From positions 1,798,001 to 1,862,000 of the forward strand of contig NZ_CP150170.1 in assembly GCF_037963865.1 (NCBI RefSeq): DNA of 64,000 bases, in the 5' to 3' direction. The translations under genes were made by a program, and so were the position numbers. Source of the stretch: Paenibacillus sp. FSL R10-2734 (lineage in GTDB: Bacteria > Bacillota > Bacilli > Paenibacillales > Paenibacillaceae). Below the pieces are notes generated by a model. It was not told the origin of the DNA, ran no database searches, and was given only the letters and a program-made list of their open reading frames with translations. Below, in pieces: positions 16,273-24,079 of the stretch. Position 1 is the stretch's first letter; each line of letters starts with the position of its first letter.

Positions 16273-17309
16273 AGTTAATATTTCCTGTTTTGACTCTAAC
16301 GAGGGGCGGAGCACAGCGTATGTTAGCAGAGCTGACTAACCGTCTGACTGAGATTGGTCATGATGTACAGATCCTCTTACCTAGCGATGGTGTTGTAGAA
16401 TACGAAATGAAATGTGAATTGATCTATGCCAAAGAAGGTGAACTGTCGGCAAGCGATTTTCCTAAAGGAGATGTGATTATCTCCAACTTCTATACTACAG
16501 TCGAGGTATCGCAGCAAGCAAGTGAAGAGGGTAAAGGCATTCATGTTCGATTGGCGCTTTGTTATGAGCCTACTTTTTTGCCTGACAATAGCCGTTCTTT
16601 TTCATCGTATAATATTGTATCTAACCTACTCGTTTTATCACGCTGGCAACAAGAAATCATCCAGAAGAATCATGGAATTAAAGGGAGAATCGTACCGATT
16701 GGGGTAAGCCCTATTTTTAAAAATCTGAATATTCGTGATCCTAAAAAAAGGCTGGTTGTTTCCGCGATTATGCGAAAACCAGAGGGTGGATTCTCAGCTC
16801 ACCGTGAGCAGGAATATTTACTTCAGCAATTAAACCAGGTTAAAGCCATTCATCCAGATGTTGAACTTTATTTGATTTCTCCGCCCGGGGAACATGCGGA
16901 ATCCGCGACCTTGCAAAACCTGTTGACCGATAGGCGTTACCATATAAGGACTCCTGCTGATGATACGGAGCTCTGTTTCCATTATAGTGAGAGCGACATA
17001 TTTGTGAGCTCGAGTACGTATGATGCAGGCTCGTTGCCAGGGATCGAAGCTATGCGTTGTGGAGCTGCGCTCGTTACGGTTTACTCCGGTGGGAATAAGG
17101 AATATTGCTCGCACGGTCACAACTGCTTAATGTCCTACCGATTTGAGAATCGACTTGCAGATGACATTATCACCTTAATCAGAGACCCGGATTTACGCCA
17201 AAGATTGGCTCGTAAGGGTGAACAGTCCTCACAGCATTTCACTTGGGAAAAAAGTATGCAAACATTTCAAAATGCGCTGTTTGAAATTGTAGCGAGGAAT
17301 CCATCATAG
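16269..17309 (+). CDS. GT4-family glycosyltransferase
   Basis: The 346-residue GT-B enzyme begins with LIFPVLTLTRGGAQRMLAEL, typical of the acceptor-side fold of GT4. The donor side shows SESDIFVSSSTYDAGSLPGI near 238 and EAMRCGAALVTVYSGGNKEY near 258, followed by RQRLARKGEQ. It is the last gene of the tightly overlapping operon that starts at 10342 and ends at a strong bidirectional terminator. Confidence 0.83.
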   Translation: MKLIFPVLTLTRGGAQRMLAELTNRLTEIGHDVQILLPSDGVVEYEMKCELIYAKEGELSASDFPKGDVIISNFYTTVEVSQQASEEGKGIHVRLALCYEPTFLPDNSRSFSSYNIVSNLLVLSRWQQEIIQKNHGIKGRIVPIGVSPIFKNLNIRDPKKRLVVSAIMRKPEGGFSAHREQEYLLQQLNQVKAIHPDVELYLISPPGEHAESATLQNLLTDRRYHIRTPADDTELCFHYSESDIFVSSSTYDAGSLPGIEAMRCGAALVTVYSGGNKEYCSHGHNCLMSYRFENRLADDIITLIRDPDLRQRLARKGEQSSQHFTWEKSMQTFQNALFEIVARNPS

Positions 17310-17324
17310 TATGCCCGGAATTAT

Positions 17325-17371
17325 AAAAGAACCTTCAATCCCACCAATAAAGTGGCTTGAAGGTTCTTTTG
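17325..17371. terminator. Bidirectional intrinsic terminator
   Basis: AAAAGAACCTTCAA (17325-17338) pairs with TTGAAGGTTCTTTT (17357-17370) around an 18-base loop. A-run and T-run flank it, and it lies between convergent glycosyltransferase genes. Confidence 0.9.
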
Positions 17372-17374
17372 TAG

Positions 17375-18445
17375 TTAAAAGATGCCAAAGGAATTCATCA
17401 TTTCACGAAATGACTGAGCATATTTTTCCTTGCCGTAATGTGTAACCATAAAATTTCTTCCTTGCTGACGGATTGTATTTCTCAGCGGCATATTGTTCAT
17501 TAGCTCTAGCCCTTCTTTGACGGCAGTTTTGATGTTGCCAAGTGGATAAAACTTACCTGAGATATTATGCATAATAAAGGATCTGACTCCGTCGGAATCC
17601 GTGCTAAGTACTGGACATGTGCAGCAAATGGCTTCCGCGACGGCATATCCAAATCCCTCTGTAATAGAAGTTGATAACAGAAAGCCTCCTGAATTAGCTA
17701 TAGAGGAATAATAAATTGGCATCACATGGTTAGGGATATTGGTAAAGGTACTCAAACGGTCGTTTAGACCTAAAGTCTGTAATTCTTCTTGGAAGGACAG
17801 CTTTTGATCCTCTGTGGCTAATTCAGGGTCATGAAACATCCATAAATGAAGATTTGGTTTGGCAAGGCGAATTTGATGGGCAATTTTTAAATATTCCCGC
17901 CAATTTTTGTTGCTTTCCAGACGCCCCACCCAAGCGATGACCGGATCAGCGGGAGGCTCAGCAGGGATATGCTGAAAGGAATGGACATCAACAATATTCG
18001 GAATGACATACCGATGCAGCCATGGACAGATTTCAATAAACAGCTCCATTAAATGATTCGTTGGAGGGATTAGAACAGCATTACAGTAGGAGCGGAAATA
18101 AGGAACAGCGTCTTTGATTAGTTCTTCCGCATGACTACGTTTTCCAAGTCCTTGAGATTCGTATATCAAAATACCGCCGTAACCGAGCTCACGCAGACGC
18201 TTCAGCAATAAATAATCGGATGTAACAATAATGGCATCATAATTATGGGTCTCAAGGACTTCTTTAATCTCCTCATCTATTGAGGAAATAAACACTGGAA
18301 AGTTAGCCTTGTTCTGGCTTCCTAAAACAGGCATGAGATATAAGACATGACATTCGATCCCACTACGCTGGAGACTCTCACACCGCAGCTTATTTAAAGT
18401 CTCCACCCCGCCACTCGGTATATAAAACGTGAATAAAACTTTCAT
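17375..18445 (-). CDS. GT4-family glycosyltransferase
   Basis: The start is ATG 18445, behind AGGAGGCGCGTGC; the longer frame upstream has no support. The 356-residue product starts KVLFTFYIPSGGVETLNKL, as in GT4 enzymes, and has AWVGRLESNKNWREYLKI near 196 at the start of the donor domain and TSITEGFGYAVAEAICCTCP near 273 with the EX7E motif. It is convergent with the main operon, so it is regulated separately, but its family and place make it part of the same glycan locus. Confidence 0.83.
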   Translation of the reverse strand: MKVLFTFYIPSGGVETLNKLRCESLQRSGIECHVLYLMPVLGSQNKANFPVFISSIDEEIKEVLETHNYDAIIVTSDYLLLKRLRELGYGGILIYESQGLGKRSHAEELIKDAVPYFRSYCNAVLIPPTNHLMELFIEICPWLHRYVIPNIVDVHSFQHIPAEPPADPVIAWVGRLESNKNWREYLKIAHQIRLAKPNLHLWMFHDPELATEDQKLSFQEELQTLGLNDRLSTFTNIPNHVMPIYYSSIANSGGFLLSTSITEGFGYAVAEAICCTCPVLSTDSDGVRSFIMHNISGKFYPLGNIKTAVKEGLELMNNMPLRNTIRQQGRNFMVTHYGKEKYAQSFREMMNSFGIF

Positions 18446-18647
18446 GCACGCGCCTCCTGACCTTTTGCGGAGCAATACCGACTCGTTGAAATATGACTTA
18501 CTGTTTATAAGATACGCTGATGTGCATTGGCAGGTGACGGTCAAAAGACACAGTTCCAAATCCTTTCAGGATAGCTTGTTCTCCGGAAGGTCATTCTAAT
18601 GACTGTTATGCTACACACTTACAACAATAGAGATGGAGGATGAATTC

Positions 18648-19712
18648 ATGATGCGATCCAAGATCAGCATGTCAGTCTCAGCCGCATTACTTCTAGGCTT
18701 GGTGAGTATTACAGGGTGCGGGACGAATACGGCAGAGAAGACTAATGTGCAACCTAATAGTGTCCGTGGGGTAAATGACGGACGTATCGGTGTAAACTCC
18801 GTACGCGGAGGAACGATGGGTACGCATAATATAACTAAGATGGAAGTCAGTCAAGAGCTCGCAGATCGAATCGCAGCTATGCCTGAAGTTAACACGGCGA
18901 ATGTAATGCTTGCAGGAAATAACGCGTATGTCGCTGTGTCATTAAATGATGCAACGACTGATCTTCGGGCAAAAGGTACCACATCCTATCGAGCTAAATC
19001 GTCTACAACTCCTCACAATTATGGACCGACTGGGGTAATGTCGGGTACAGGAAAAGTAGAAATTGGACGCGATGGAATGAATGGAACAGGGGCTGTAACG
19101 AATGGAATGAACGGAATGAACGGAGCCCTAGGAGGCACTGTTAATACAATCCCTGGTACAACAAGTACTGGACCTGCAACCAGAAATGGAACACTTGGCA
19201 TGGGAAGTCTGGGAACAGGTACGGGTACAGGGAATGGGACAAGAGCCCATACTAATAATAATGGACCTCTGCTGAACAGTAACGGATCGAAACATGATGT
19301 CAATATGGGTATGGATATTGGTAACGGAATGGGCATTAAGAGTACCACTCCAAACAATACGAATAATACCAATGGGATGACGCACAGAAACCATACGAAT
19401 TACACGAACAATACGAATCATATGAACAATTCCAACCACATGAACAACAGTACAACACACATGAACAGCACAAACAACAACTTAAACATGAAGGGAACAG
19501 ATACAGTTACTAAAGAAATTAAAGCGAAAATCGCTGATGAAGTTAAAAAACATGATGCAAGTATTAAGGATGTATACGTATCGGCAAATCCAGACTTTGT
19601 GGAACGCGCCAGCTTTTATGCTGATGAGGTACGAGCAGGTCACCCGATAAAGGGTTTTGCTAATGAATTCCAAACGATGGTTGAGCGAATTTTCCCGACG
19701 CGTAATTATTAA
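18648..19712 (+). CDS. YhcN/YlaJ-type sporulation lipoprotein with large low-complexity insert
   Basis: The start is ATG 18648 behind GGAGGATGAATTC. The signal peptide ends in a lipobox, SITGC, around residues 20-24, so the protein is anchored outside the membrane. Residues about 60-105 (MEVSQELADRIAAMPEVNTA then NVMLAGNNAYVAVSL) and the last 65 (KIADEVKKHDASIKDVYVSA) are the two halves of the YhcN/YlaJ domain of spore-associated lipoproteins. Between them lies an unusually long region of about 180 residues made of Gly/Met/Asn, then Thr/Asn/His, with repeats such as NGMNG and NHMNNS. Family members are normally about 150-220 residues, so the insert roughly doubles the size. Confidence 0.82.
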   Translation: MMRSKISMSVSAALLLGLVSITGCGTNTAEKTNVQPNSVRGVNDGRIGVNSVRGGTMGTHNITKMEVSQELADRIAAMPEVNTANVMLAGNNAYVAVSLNDATTDLRAKGTTSYRAKSSTTPHNYGPTGVMSGTGKVEIGRDGMNGTGAVTNGMNGMNGALGGTVNTIPGTTSTGPATRNGTLGMGSLGTGTGTGNGTRAHTNNNGPLLNSNGSKHDVNMGMDIGNGMGIKSTTPNNTNNTNGMTHRNHTNYTNNTNHMNNSNHMNNSTTHMNSTNNNLNMKGTDTVTKEIKAKIADEVKKHDASIKDVYVSANPDFVERASFYADEVRAGHPIKGFANEFQTMVERIFPTRNY

Positions 19713-19727
19713 TAAATCGTTTGATTT

Positions 19728-19783
19728 ATAATAAAAAAAAGCAACAGTCCTCACCTTTACGGTGAGAATTGTTGCTTTTTTGT
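19728..19783. terminator. Bidirectional intrinsic terminator
   Basis: The stem GCAACAGTCCTCACC against GGTGAGAATTGTTGC has a TTTAC loop, with A8 on one side and T6 on the other. It separates the lipoprotein gene from the convergent nag operon. Confidence 0.88.
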
Positions 19784-19795
19784 TATATAACCATC

Positions 19796-20986
19796 TTATT
19801 GAATAGGAATCTGGCGACCGCCAATCCATACGCCTTGCAAATTCAATTCAGTGTCAAGCCGTAGGATATCGCCGCGTTTTCCGGTTTCCAAGGTACCGAT
19901 AGAACGCTCCATTCCAATGGACATTGCCGGAGTAAGGCTTGCAGCGCGGGAGGCCTCTTCTAGGCTAAGGCCTACCTCCTGGATAAGATAACGGAAGCCG
20001 CGAATCATCGTAAGTGTGCTTCCAGCTAACGTAGCAGGGCTTTCTTTGAGGGTCGCGATGCCTTTTTGGACCAGCACAGGTAAATCACCAATCGTATATT
20101 CACCATCACTAAGTCCAGTTGCAGACATAGCATCCGTAATTAACATTAAATTGTTATCTTTTTTAAGATTAGCCACGATAGAAATAGCTGCAGGATGAAC
20201 ATGTATGCCATCAGCGATGATCTCCGCACGTATACGCTTATCGAATAGAACAGCACCAGCGGTTCCAGGCTTACGATGAAGTAGTGGTGTCATCGCATTA
20301 AACATATGCACGGCTTGATTTAATCCGGCATCTGCCGCGGCAATGACCTCTTCAAAGGTGGCATCGGTGTGACCGAGAGCAGCGGTAATACCATGCTTAC
20401 GTAGCCAGAGGATAGCCTCGAGTGCACCTTCGCGTTCCGGAGCCAGTGTGACTTGCCGGATCATACCTGGATAATCGTTCTCCCATTGCTCCAGCCACTC
20501 AATATTGGCAGGAACAATATGTTCAGGGTTCTGAGCGCCGGACCATTTCGGGCTGATGAAAGGTCCTTCCAGATGCATGCCTGCGATTTGTGTGTAAGGC
20601 ATCTCAGTGGCACGATATGCGCTCACTTCAGCGAATACTTGGTCAATAGCAGATTTGGCAGCAGTCATAGTCGTAGCCAGCATTGTAGTTGTTCCTTGAG
20701 TGCTGTGGAACTTAGTAATGGTATTTAGTGATTCAGCATCACTATACATAAAGTCATGGCCAGCGCCGCCATGTACATGTACATCCACAAATCCAGGGAT
20801 GAGAAGGTCTTCCGACGCTTGACCACTAGCAGGCCAGTGAGCGTAAGCATCTGGAAGCCATGTTGCCTCGCCTGCATAATGAATTTGTTCATCAGATACG
20901 GCAATTACGCCGTGTTCAATTAGGCCTTTAGGAGTCAGCACTTTACCGAACAGCAGTTGTCCGAGTTCTTTGTTTATTTTAGCCAT
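19796..20986 (-). CDS. nagA: N-acetylglucosamine-6-phosphate deacetylase
   Basis: NagA removes the acetyl group from GlcNAc-6-P in amino-sugar catabolism and cell-wall recycling. The 396-residue amidohydrolase shows VDVHVHGGAGHDF near 66, LEGPFISPKWSGAQN near 140, ALGHTDATFEE near 204, HMFNAMTPLLHR near 226 and LITDAMSATG near 279 with the catalytic Asp. The start is preceded by AAGGAGCAGG located inside nagB, and the two genes overlap by 13 bases, so translation is coupled. Confidence 0.95.
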   Translation of the reverse strand: MAKINKELGQLLFGKVLTPKGLIEHGVIAVSDEQIHYAGEATWLPDAYAHWPASGQASEDLLIPGFVDVHVHGGAGHDFMYSDAESLNTITKFHSTQGTTTMLATTMTAAKSAIDQVFAEVSAYRATEMPYTQIAGMHLEGPFISPKWSGAQNPEHIVPANIEWLEQWENDYPGMIRQVTLAPEREGALEAILWLRKHGITAALGHTDATFEEVIAAADAGLNQAVHMFNAMTPLLHRKPGTAGAVLFDKRIRAEIIADGIHVHPAAISIVANLKKDNNLMLITDAMSATGLSDGEYTIGDLPVLVQKGIATLKESPATLAGSTLTMIRGFRYLIQEVGLSLEEASRAASLTPAMSIGMERSIGTLETGKRGDILRLDTELNLQGVWIGGRQIPIQ

Positions 20987-21702
20987 TTTCCTGCTCCTTC
21001 ATCTACGAGGACAATTACATTCGGATGGCTTTGCAGCAGAGATGCAGGGCATTGGGTAGTAATCGGACCTTCAACGGCATTCCGGATAGCTTCAGCTTTG
21101 TTAGCTCCGCGTACCAACAATAGAATCTGGCGAGCCTTTAGAATACCGCCGATACCCATTGTTACCGCTTGGCGTGGTACATCGTCCAATGTATCGAAGA
21201 ATCTAGCATTAGCTTCCCGTGTATCTTCAAGCAAATCAACGACATGGGTTTTGCTGCTAAGGTTGTCATCTGGTTCATTGAACCCAATGTGACCGTTGCT
21301 TCCAATACCGAGGATCTGTAAGTCAACGGGTCCTTTTTCTTCCAGCATTTTGTCATAGGCCAGGCATTCTGCTTCCATATCCGCTGCATTGCCGTTAGGA
21401 ATATGTGTCTGTTTAGGATCTATATCGATATGATTAAATAATTGCTCGTTCATGAAGCTGCGATAGCTCTGTGGATGATCAACTGGCAATCCGATGTACT
21501 CATCCAGATTGAAAGAAGTTACTTTGGAGAAGCTTACAAGTCCTTTTTGGTGCATTTCAACCAATTTAGCATAAACACCAACTGGGGAACTTCCGGTCGC
21601 AAGACCGAGCACGGCTTTAGGATTGCTGTGAAGCAGGCTGGCGATAAGATTCGCCCCCGTCTGTACGAAATCCTCATCACTTTGGAACTTTAAAATATTC
21701 AT
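20974..21702 (-). CDS. nagB: Glucosamine-6-phosphate deaminase
   Basis: NagB converts glucosamine-6-P to fructose-6-P and ammonia, feeding glycolysis. The 242-residue product has the family signature pieces GLATGSSPVGVYAKLVE near 34, FNLDEYIGLP near 63, ILGIGSNGHIGFNEP near 130 and AVTMGIGGIL near 178. Length is typical of the short Bacillus-type enzyme that lacks the C-terminal allosteric extension. The ATG shares bases with the stop of the upstream regulator (TAATG). Confidence 0.95.
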   Translation of the reverse strand: MNILKFQSDEDFVQTGANLIASLLHSNPKAVLGLATGSSPVGVYAKLVEMHQKGLVSFSKVTSFNLDEYIGLPVDHPQSYRSFMNEQLFNHIDIDPKQTHIPNGNAADMEAECLAYDKMLEEKGPVDLQILGIGSNGHIGFNEPDDNLSSKTHVVDLLEDTREANARFFDTLDDVPRQAVTMGIGGILKARQILLLVRGANKAEAIRNAVEGPITTQCPASLLQSHPNVIVLVDEGAGKWLK

Positions 21703-22580
21703 TAAGATTGACCTCCTCGTTTGTTTCGGTAATGTTGGACGTTCAGATAAGATTGCTCCAGTCTAGGAATAAAATCCCCAAAACGGGTGCTGACCATTCC
21801 AGTAAACAAAATATCAATGATGTGTAGCTGGGCAATACGTGAGGCCATATCTCCTCGTCGCATTCCTTTTTCCAAGGAGGAGGAGAACAGTGGAATATCA
21901 GCCAGAGTAGCCAAGGTGCTGCTGCCATAAGAGGTTAGAGCAATAGTACTTGCTCCGCTGGCTTTGGCACAGGTTAAGGCATCGATGGTCTCTGGAGTTT
22001 CTCCGGAATACGATACTGCGAATACGACATCGCCTTTTGAGAGTGAAGAAGCAGAGGTAATCTGCATATGGGAATCAGCGAAAGCGGTGCAATTCACGCC
22101 AATGCGGATTAGCTTCTGATAGAAATCCTGAGCTACAATGGAGGACGTTGCCATCCCGTACAGATCTACACGCCGTGCTTGGCACAATAAATTAACTGCT
22201 GCCTGTAGTCGTTCCAAATCTAGAAGTGAAGTTGTATCTCGGATGGATGTCAGGTGATTCGTTTGCATCGCTTCCACAATAACGGAGAGCTGATTACCTG
22301 CAACAATATCTTGATAAGAAGAACCGCCATCCTGAGGTGTTACATCACTATGAGCAATTTCAGCAGCCAGCTTTACTTTGAAATCTGGAAATCCCTTGAA
22401 ATGCAGAGCCTTGCAAAAACGTGTGATGGTAGCAGGACTAATACCGCATTGTTCCGCCAGTTCTGTGATGCCCATATGAATAATTTCACCTGGGGATAAC
22501 AGGATCCGTTCCGCTAGCTTGCGCTCCATTTGGGAGAGCTTGGACTTTTCATGCTCAAGTGCATACAAAATTGGGGACAT
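21702..22580 (-). CDS. MurR/RpiR-family regulator of the nag operon
   Basis: The start is ATG 22580 behind GACGAGGTGG; the upstream open frame is AT-rich leader. The 292-residue product has an N-terminal HTH (GITELAEQCGISPATITRFC near 43) and a C-terminal SIS sugar-phosphate-binding domain with VDLYGMATSSIVAQ near 138 and AVSYSGETPETIDALTCAK near 184. Regulators of this family sense phosphosugars. Being first in an overlapping operon with nagB and nagA, it most likely controls them in response to GlcNAc-6-P or GlcN-6-P. The AT-rich region 22600-22740 in front holds the expected promoter and operator, but no clear palindrome could be fixed. Confidence 0.87.
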   Translation of the reverse strand: MSPILYALEHEKSKLSQMERKLAERILLSPGEIIHMGITELAEQCGISPATITRFCKALHFKGFPDFKVKLAAEIAHSDVTPQDGGSSYQDIVAGNQLSVIVEAMQTNHLTSIRDTTSLLDLERLQAAVNLLCQARRVDLYGMATSSIVAQDFYQKLIRIGVNCTAFADSHMQITSASSLSKGDVVFAVSYSGETPETIDALTCAKASGASTIALTSYGSSTLATLADIPLFSSSLEKGMRRGDMASRIAQLHIIDILFTGMVSTRFGDFIPRLEQSYLNVQHYRNKRGGQS

Positions 22581-22748
22581 CAATCCACCTCGTCTTCTAA
22601 TGTAGCTTTTAAAATTATTTTTAAAATTAAGCGTAAAAATAAGAAAATTATTTTCATACTTAGGATAAAACAAAATCTATCCAGATGCAAGGGGTAAAAA
22701 TGAATACAAAAAGGATAATATGCAAACATATAACGTGGAACATATAAA

Positions 22749-22795
22749 TAAAAACGGCCTACTCGCAGATGATTGCGAAGTGGACCGTTTTTGAA
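22749..22795. terminator. Probable terminator downstream of the LacI-type gene
   Basis: AAAACGG at one end and CCGTTTTT at the other enclose imperfectly pairing arms (CTCGCA/TGCGAA) with a GATGAT loop. It lies between the LacI-type gene and the nag operon, both on the minus strand. Confidence 0.6.
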
Positions 22796-22811
22796 CAGCA
22801 CCTGAATAGTG

Positions 22812-23789
22812 CTAAACTGTAGATCGTTCAATAATGCGATACTCAAGCTTACAGTTTACCGGATGTCTATCATTATTCTGGATCTGGTCATGGATGATCC
22901 GAAAAGCTGTAGCGCCCATTTCGGGCAACTGGTTATCTATAGTGGTGAGACCTAAAGATCGACCGATCGGCTGGTCGTCAAATCCGATGACCGCCAGATC
23001 TTCAGGAATGCGGATACCGTTCTTCCACGCTTCGATGATTAAACCGGCCGCGACATGATCGCCAGTTATAATAAGAGCATCGGGGTGTTGCTCCATCTTC
23101 AGCAGTTGGTGCAGTACACGCCCACCATCCACTTCATTCATACAGTTATAAATCATCCATTCTTCATGAAAAGGCTGTCCTGTAGCGGTTAGAAAGTCAC
23201 TAAAGGCAATTTGCCGGATAGAGCTGCTACTGCCATGTTGTCTACCTTCACAGTAACCGATCCGGCGATACCCTTTATCATGCAAATATTGAAGACCACT
23301 CCGAAAAGCGGAATAATGCTCAATATACACTGAAGAGAAGCGGCGTTCGCCTCTATCTTGGCAGATTACTATCGGACCATATGCTGTATATTCTTCAATG
23401 ACTTCTGAGCTCATTCTCGTAGATACAATTACCACGCCGTCAATTTCTTTGTTGCGCAGCATCTCCAGTACCTTGAGTTCTTCTTCATGACGATAATCGG
23501 TCTGGCACAGAATTAACCGGTATTGCGCTAGCAGCGCTTCTTGGGCTAAGCCTTCAATAATTACAGAGAAATAAAAAAGGTTGATATTAGGGATAATAAC
23601 CGCAATGGCTTGGGTACGACCGGTAATTAGATGCACGGCGTTCATATTACGCGTGTAGTTTAATTTTTCAATCGTATTTAAGACAGCGGTTCTTTTGGCT
23701 TCACTTACATAAGGATGATTATTGAGTACTCGCGAGACCGTTGTCACGGAAACACCAGCCATACGGGCGATTTCTTTTATATTAGCCAT
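22812..23789 (-). CDS. LacI/GalR-family transcriptional regulator
   Basis: The 325-residue repressor has the N-terminal LacI HTH (IKEIARMAGVSVTTVSRVLN at 4-23), a hinge near 50 and a periplasmic-binding-protein-like effector domain ending in LAVIGFDDQPIG near 264. The gene is single, preceded by AGGGAGG, and bounded by terminators on both sides. It lies directly upstream of the nag operon on the same strand, yet the RpiR gene is the more obvious nag regulator, so its target is unknown. Confidence 0.88.
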   Translation of the reverse strand: MANIKEIARMAGVSVTTVSRVLNNHPYVSEAKRTAVLNTIEKLNYTRNMNAVHLITGRTQAIAVIIPNINLFYFSVIIEGLAQEALLAQYRLILCQTDYRHEEELKVLEMLRNKEIDGVVIVSTRMSSEVIEEYTAYGPIVICQDRGERRFSSVYIEHYSAFRSGLQYLHDKGYRRIGYCEGRQHGSSSSIRQIAFSDFLTATGQPFHEEWMIYNCMNEVDGGRVLHQLLKMEQHPDALIITGDHVAAGLIIEAWKNGIRIPEDLAVIGFDDQPIGRSLGLTTIDNQLPEMGATAFRIIHDQIQNNDRHPVNCKLEYRIIERSTV

Positions 23790-24030
23790 TCGAGAACAAC
23801 AGCCTCCCTTTGGTGCTTGTGTGAAATGTATAGTCTTTTTATTCTATCATATCGTCCGAAAATTACCTTCGAAATAAAAAGCTTGCTATGGAATCCATTT
23901 CATAAATTAGACTGTAATTGCAAGGGATTACCGGACTAAACCGGCGTAACCTAACGGGCGTGACGGACCGGTACATCTAATTTCATTTCTAATGTAAAGG
24001 TCATATGATCAACTTCATTTAAATTCTATG
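23790..24030. other. Intergenic region without recognised gene
   Basis: This stretch is AT-rich next to the LacI-type gene and then has a short GC-rich patch (CCGGACTAAACCGG around 23931-23945). It presumably carries the promoter of the LacI-type gene, but no consensus was convincing. No coding region was found. Confidence 0.4.
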
Positions 24031-24073
24031 AAAAACGGTTGTCATCGTTAATGGATGACAACCGTTTTTTTCT
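24031..24073. terminator. Intrinsic terminator of the efe operon
   Basis: The perfect 16-bp stem AAAAACGGTTGTCATC against GATGACAACCGTTTTT has a seven-base loop. On the minus strand it is followed by a T-run and ends the efeO-efeB-efeU unit. Confidence 0.92.
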
Positions 24074-24079
24074 TGGTAG

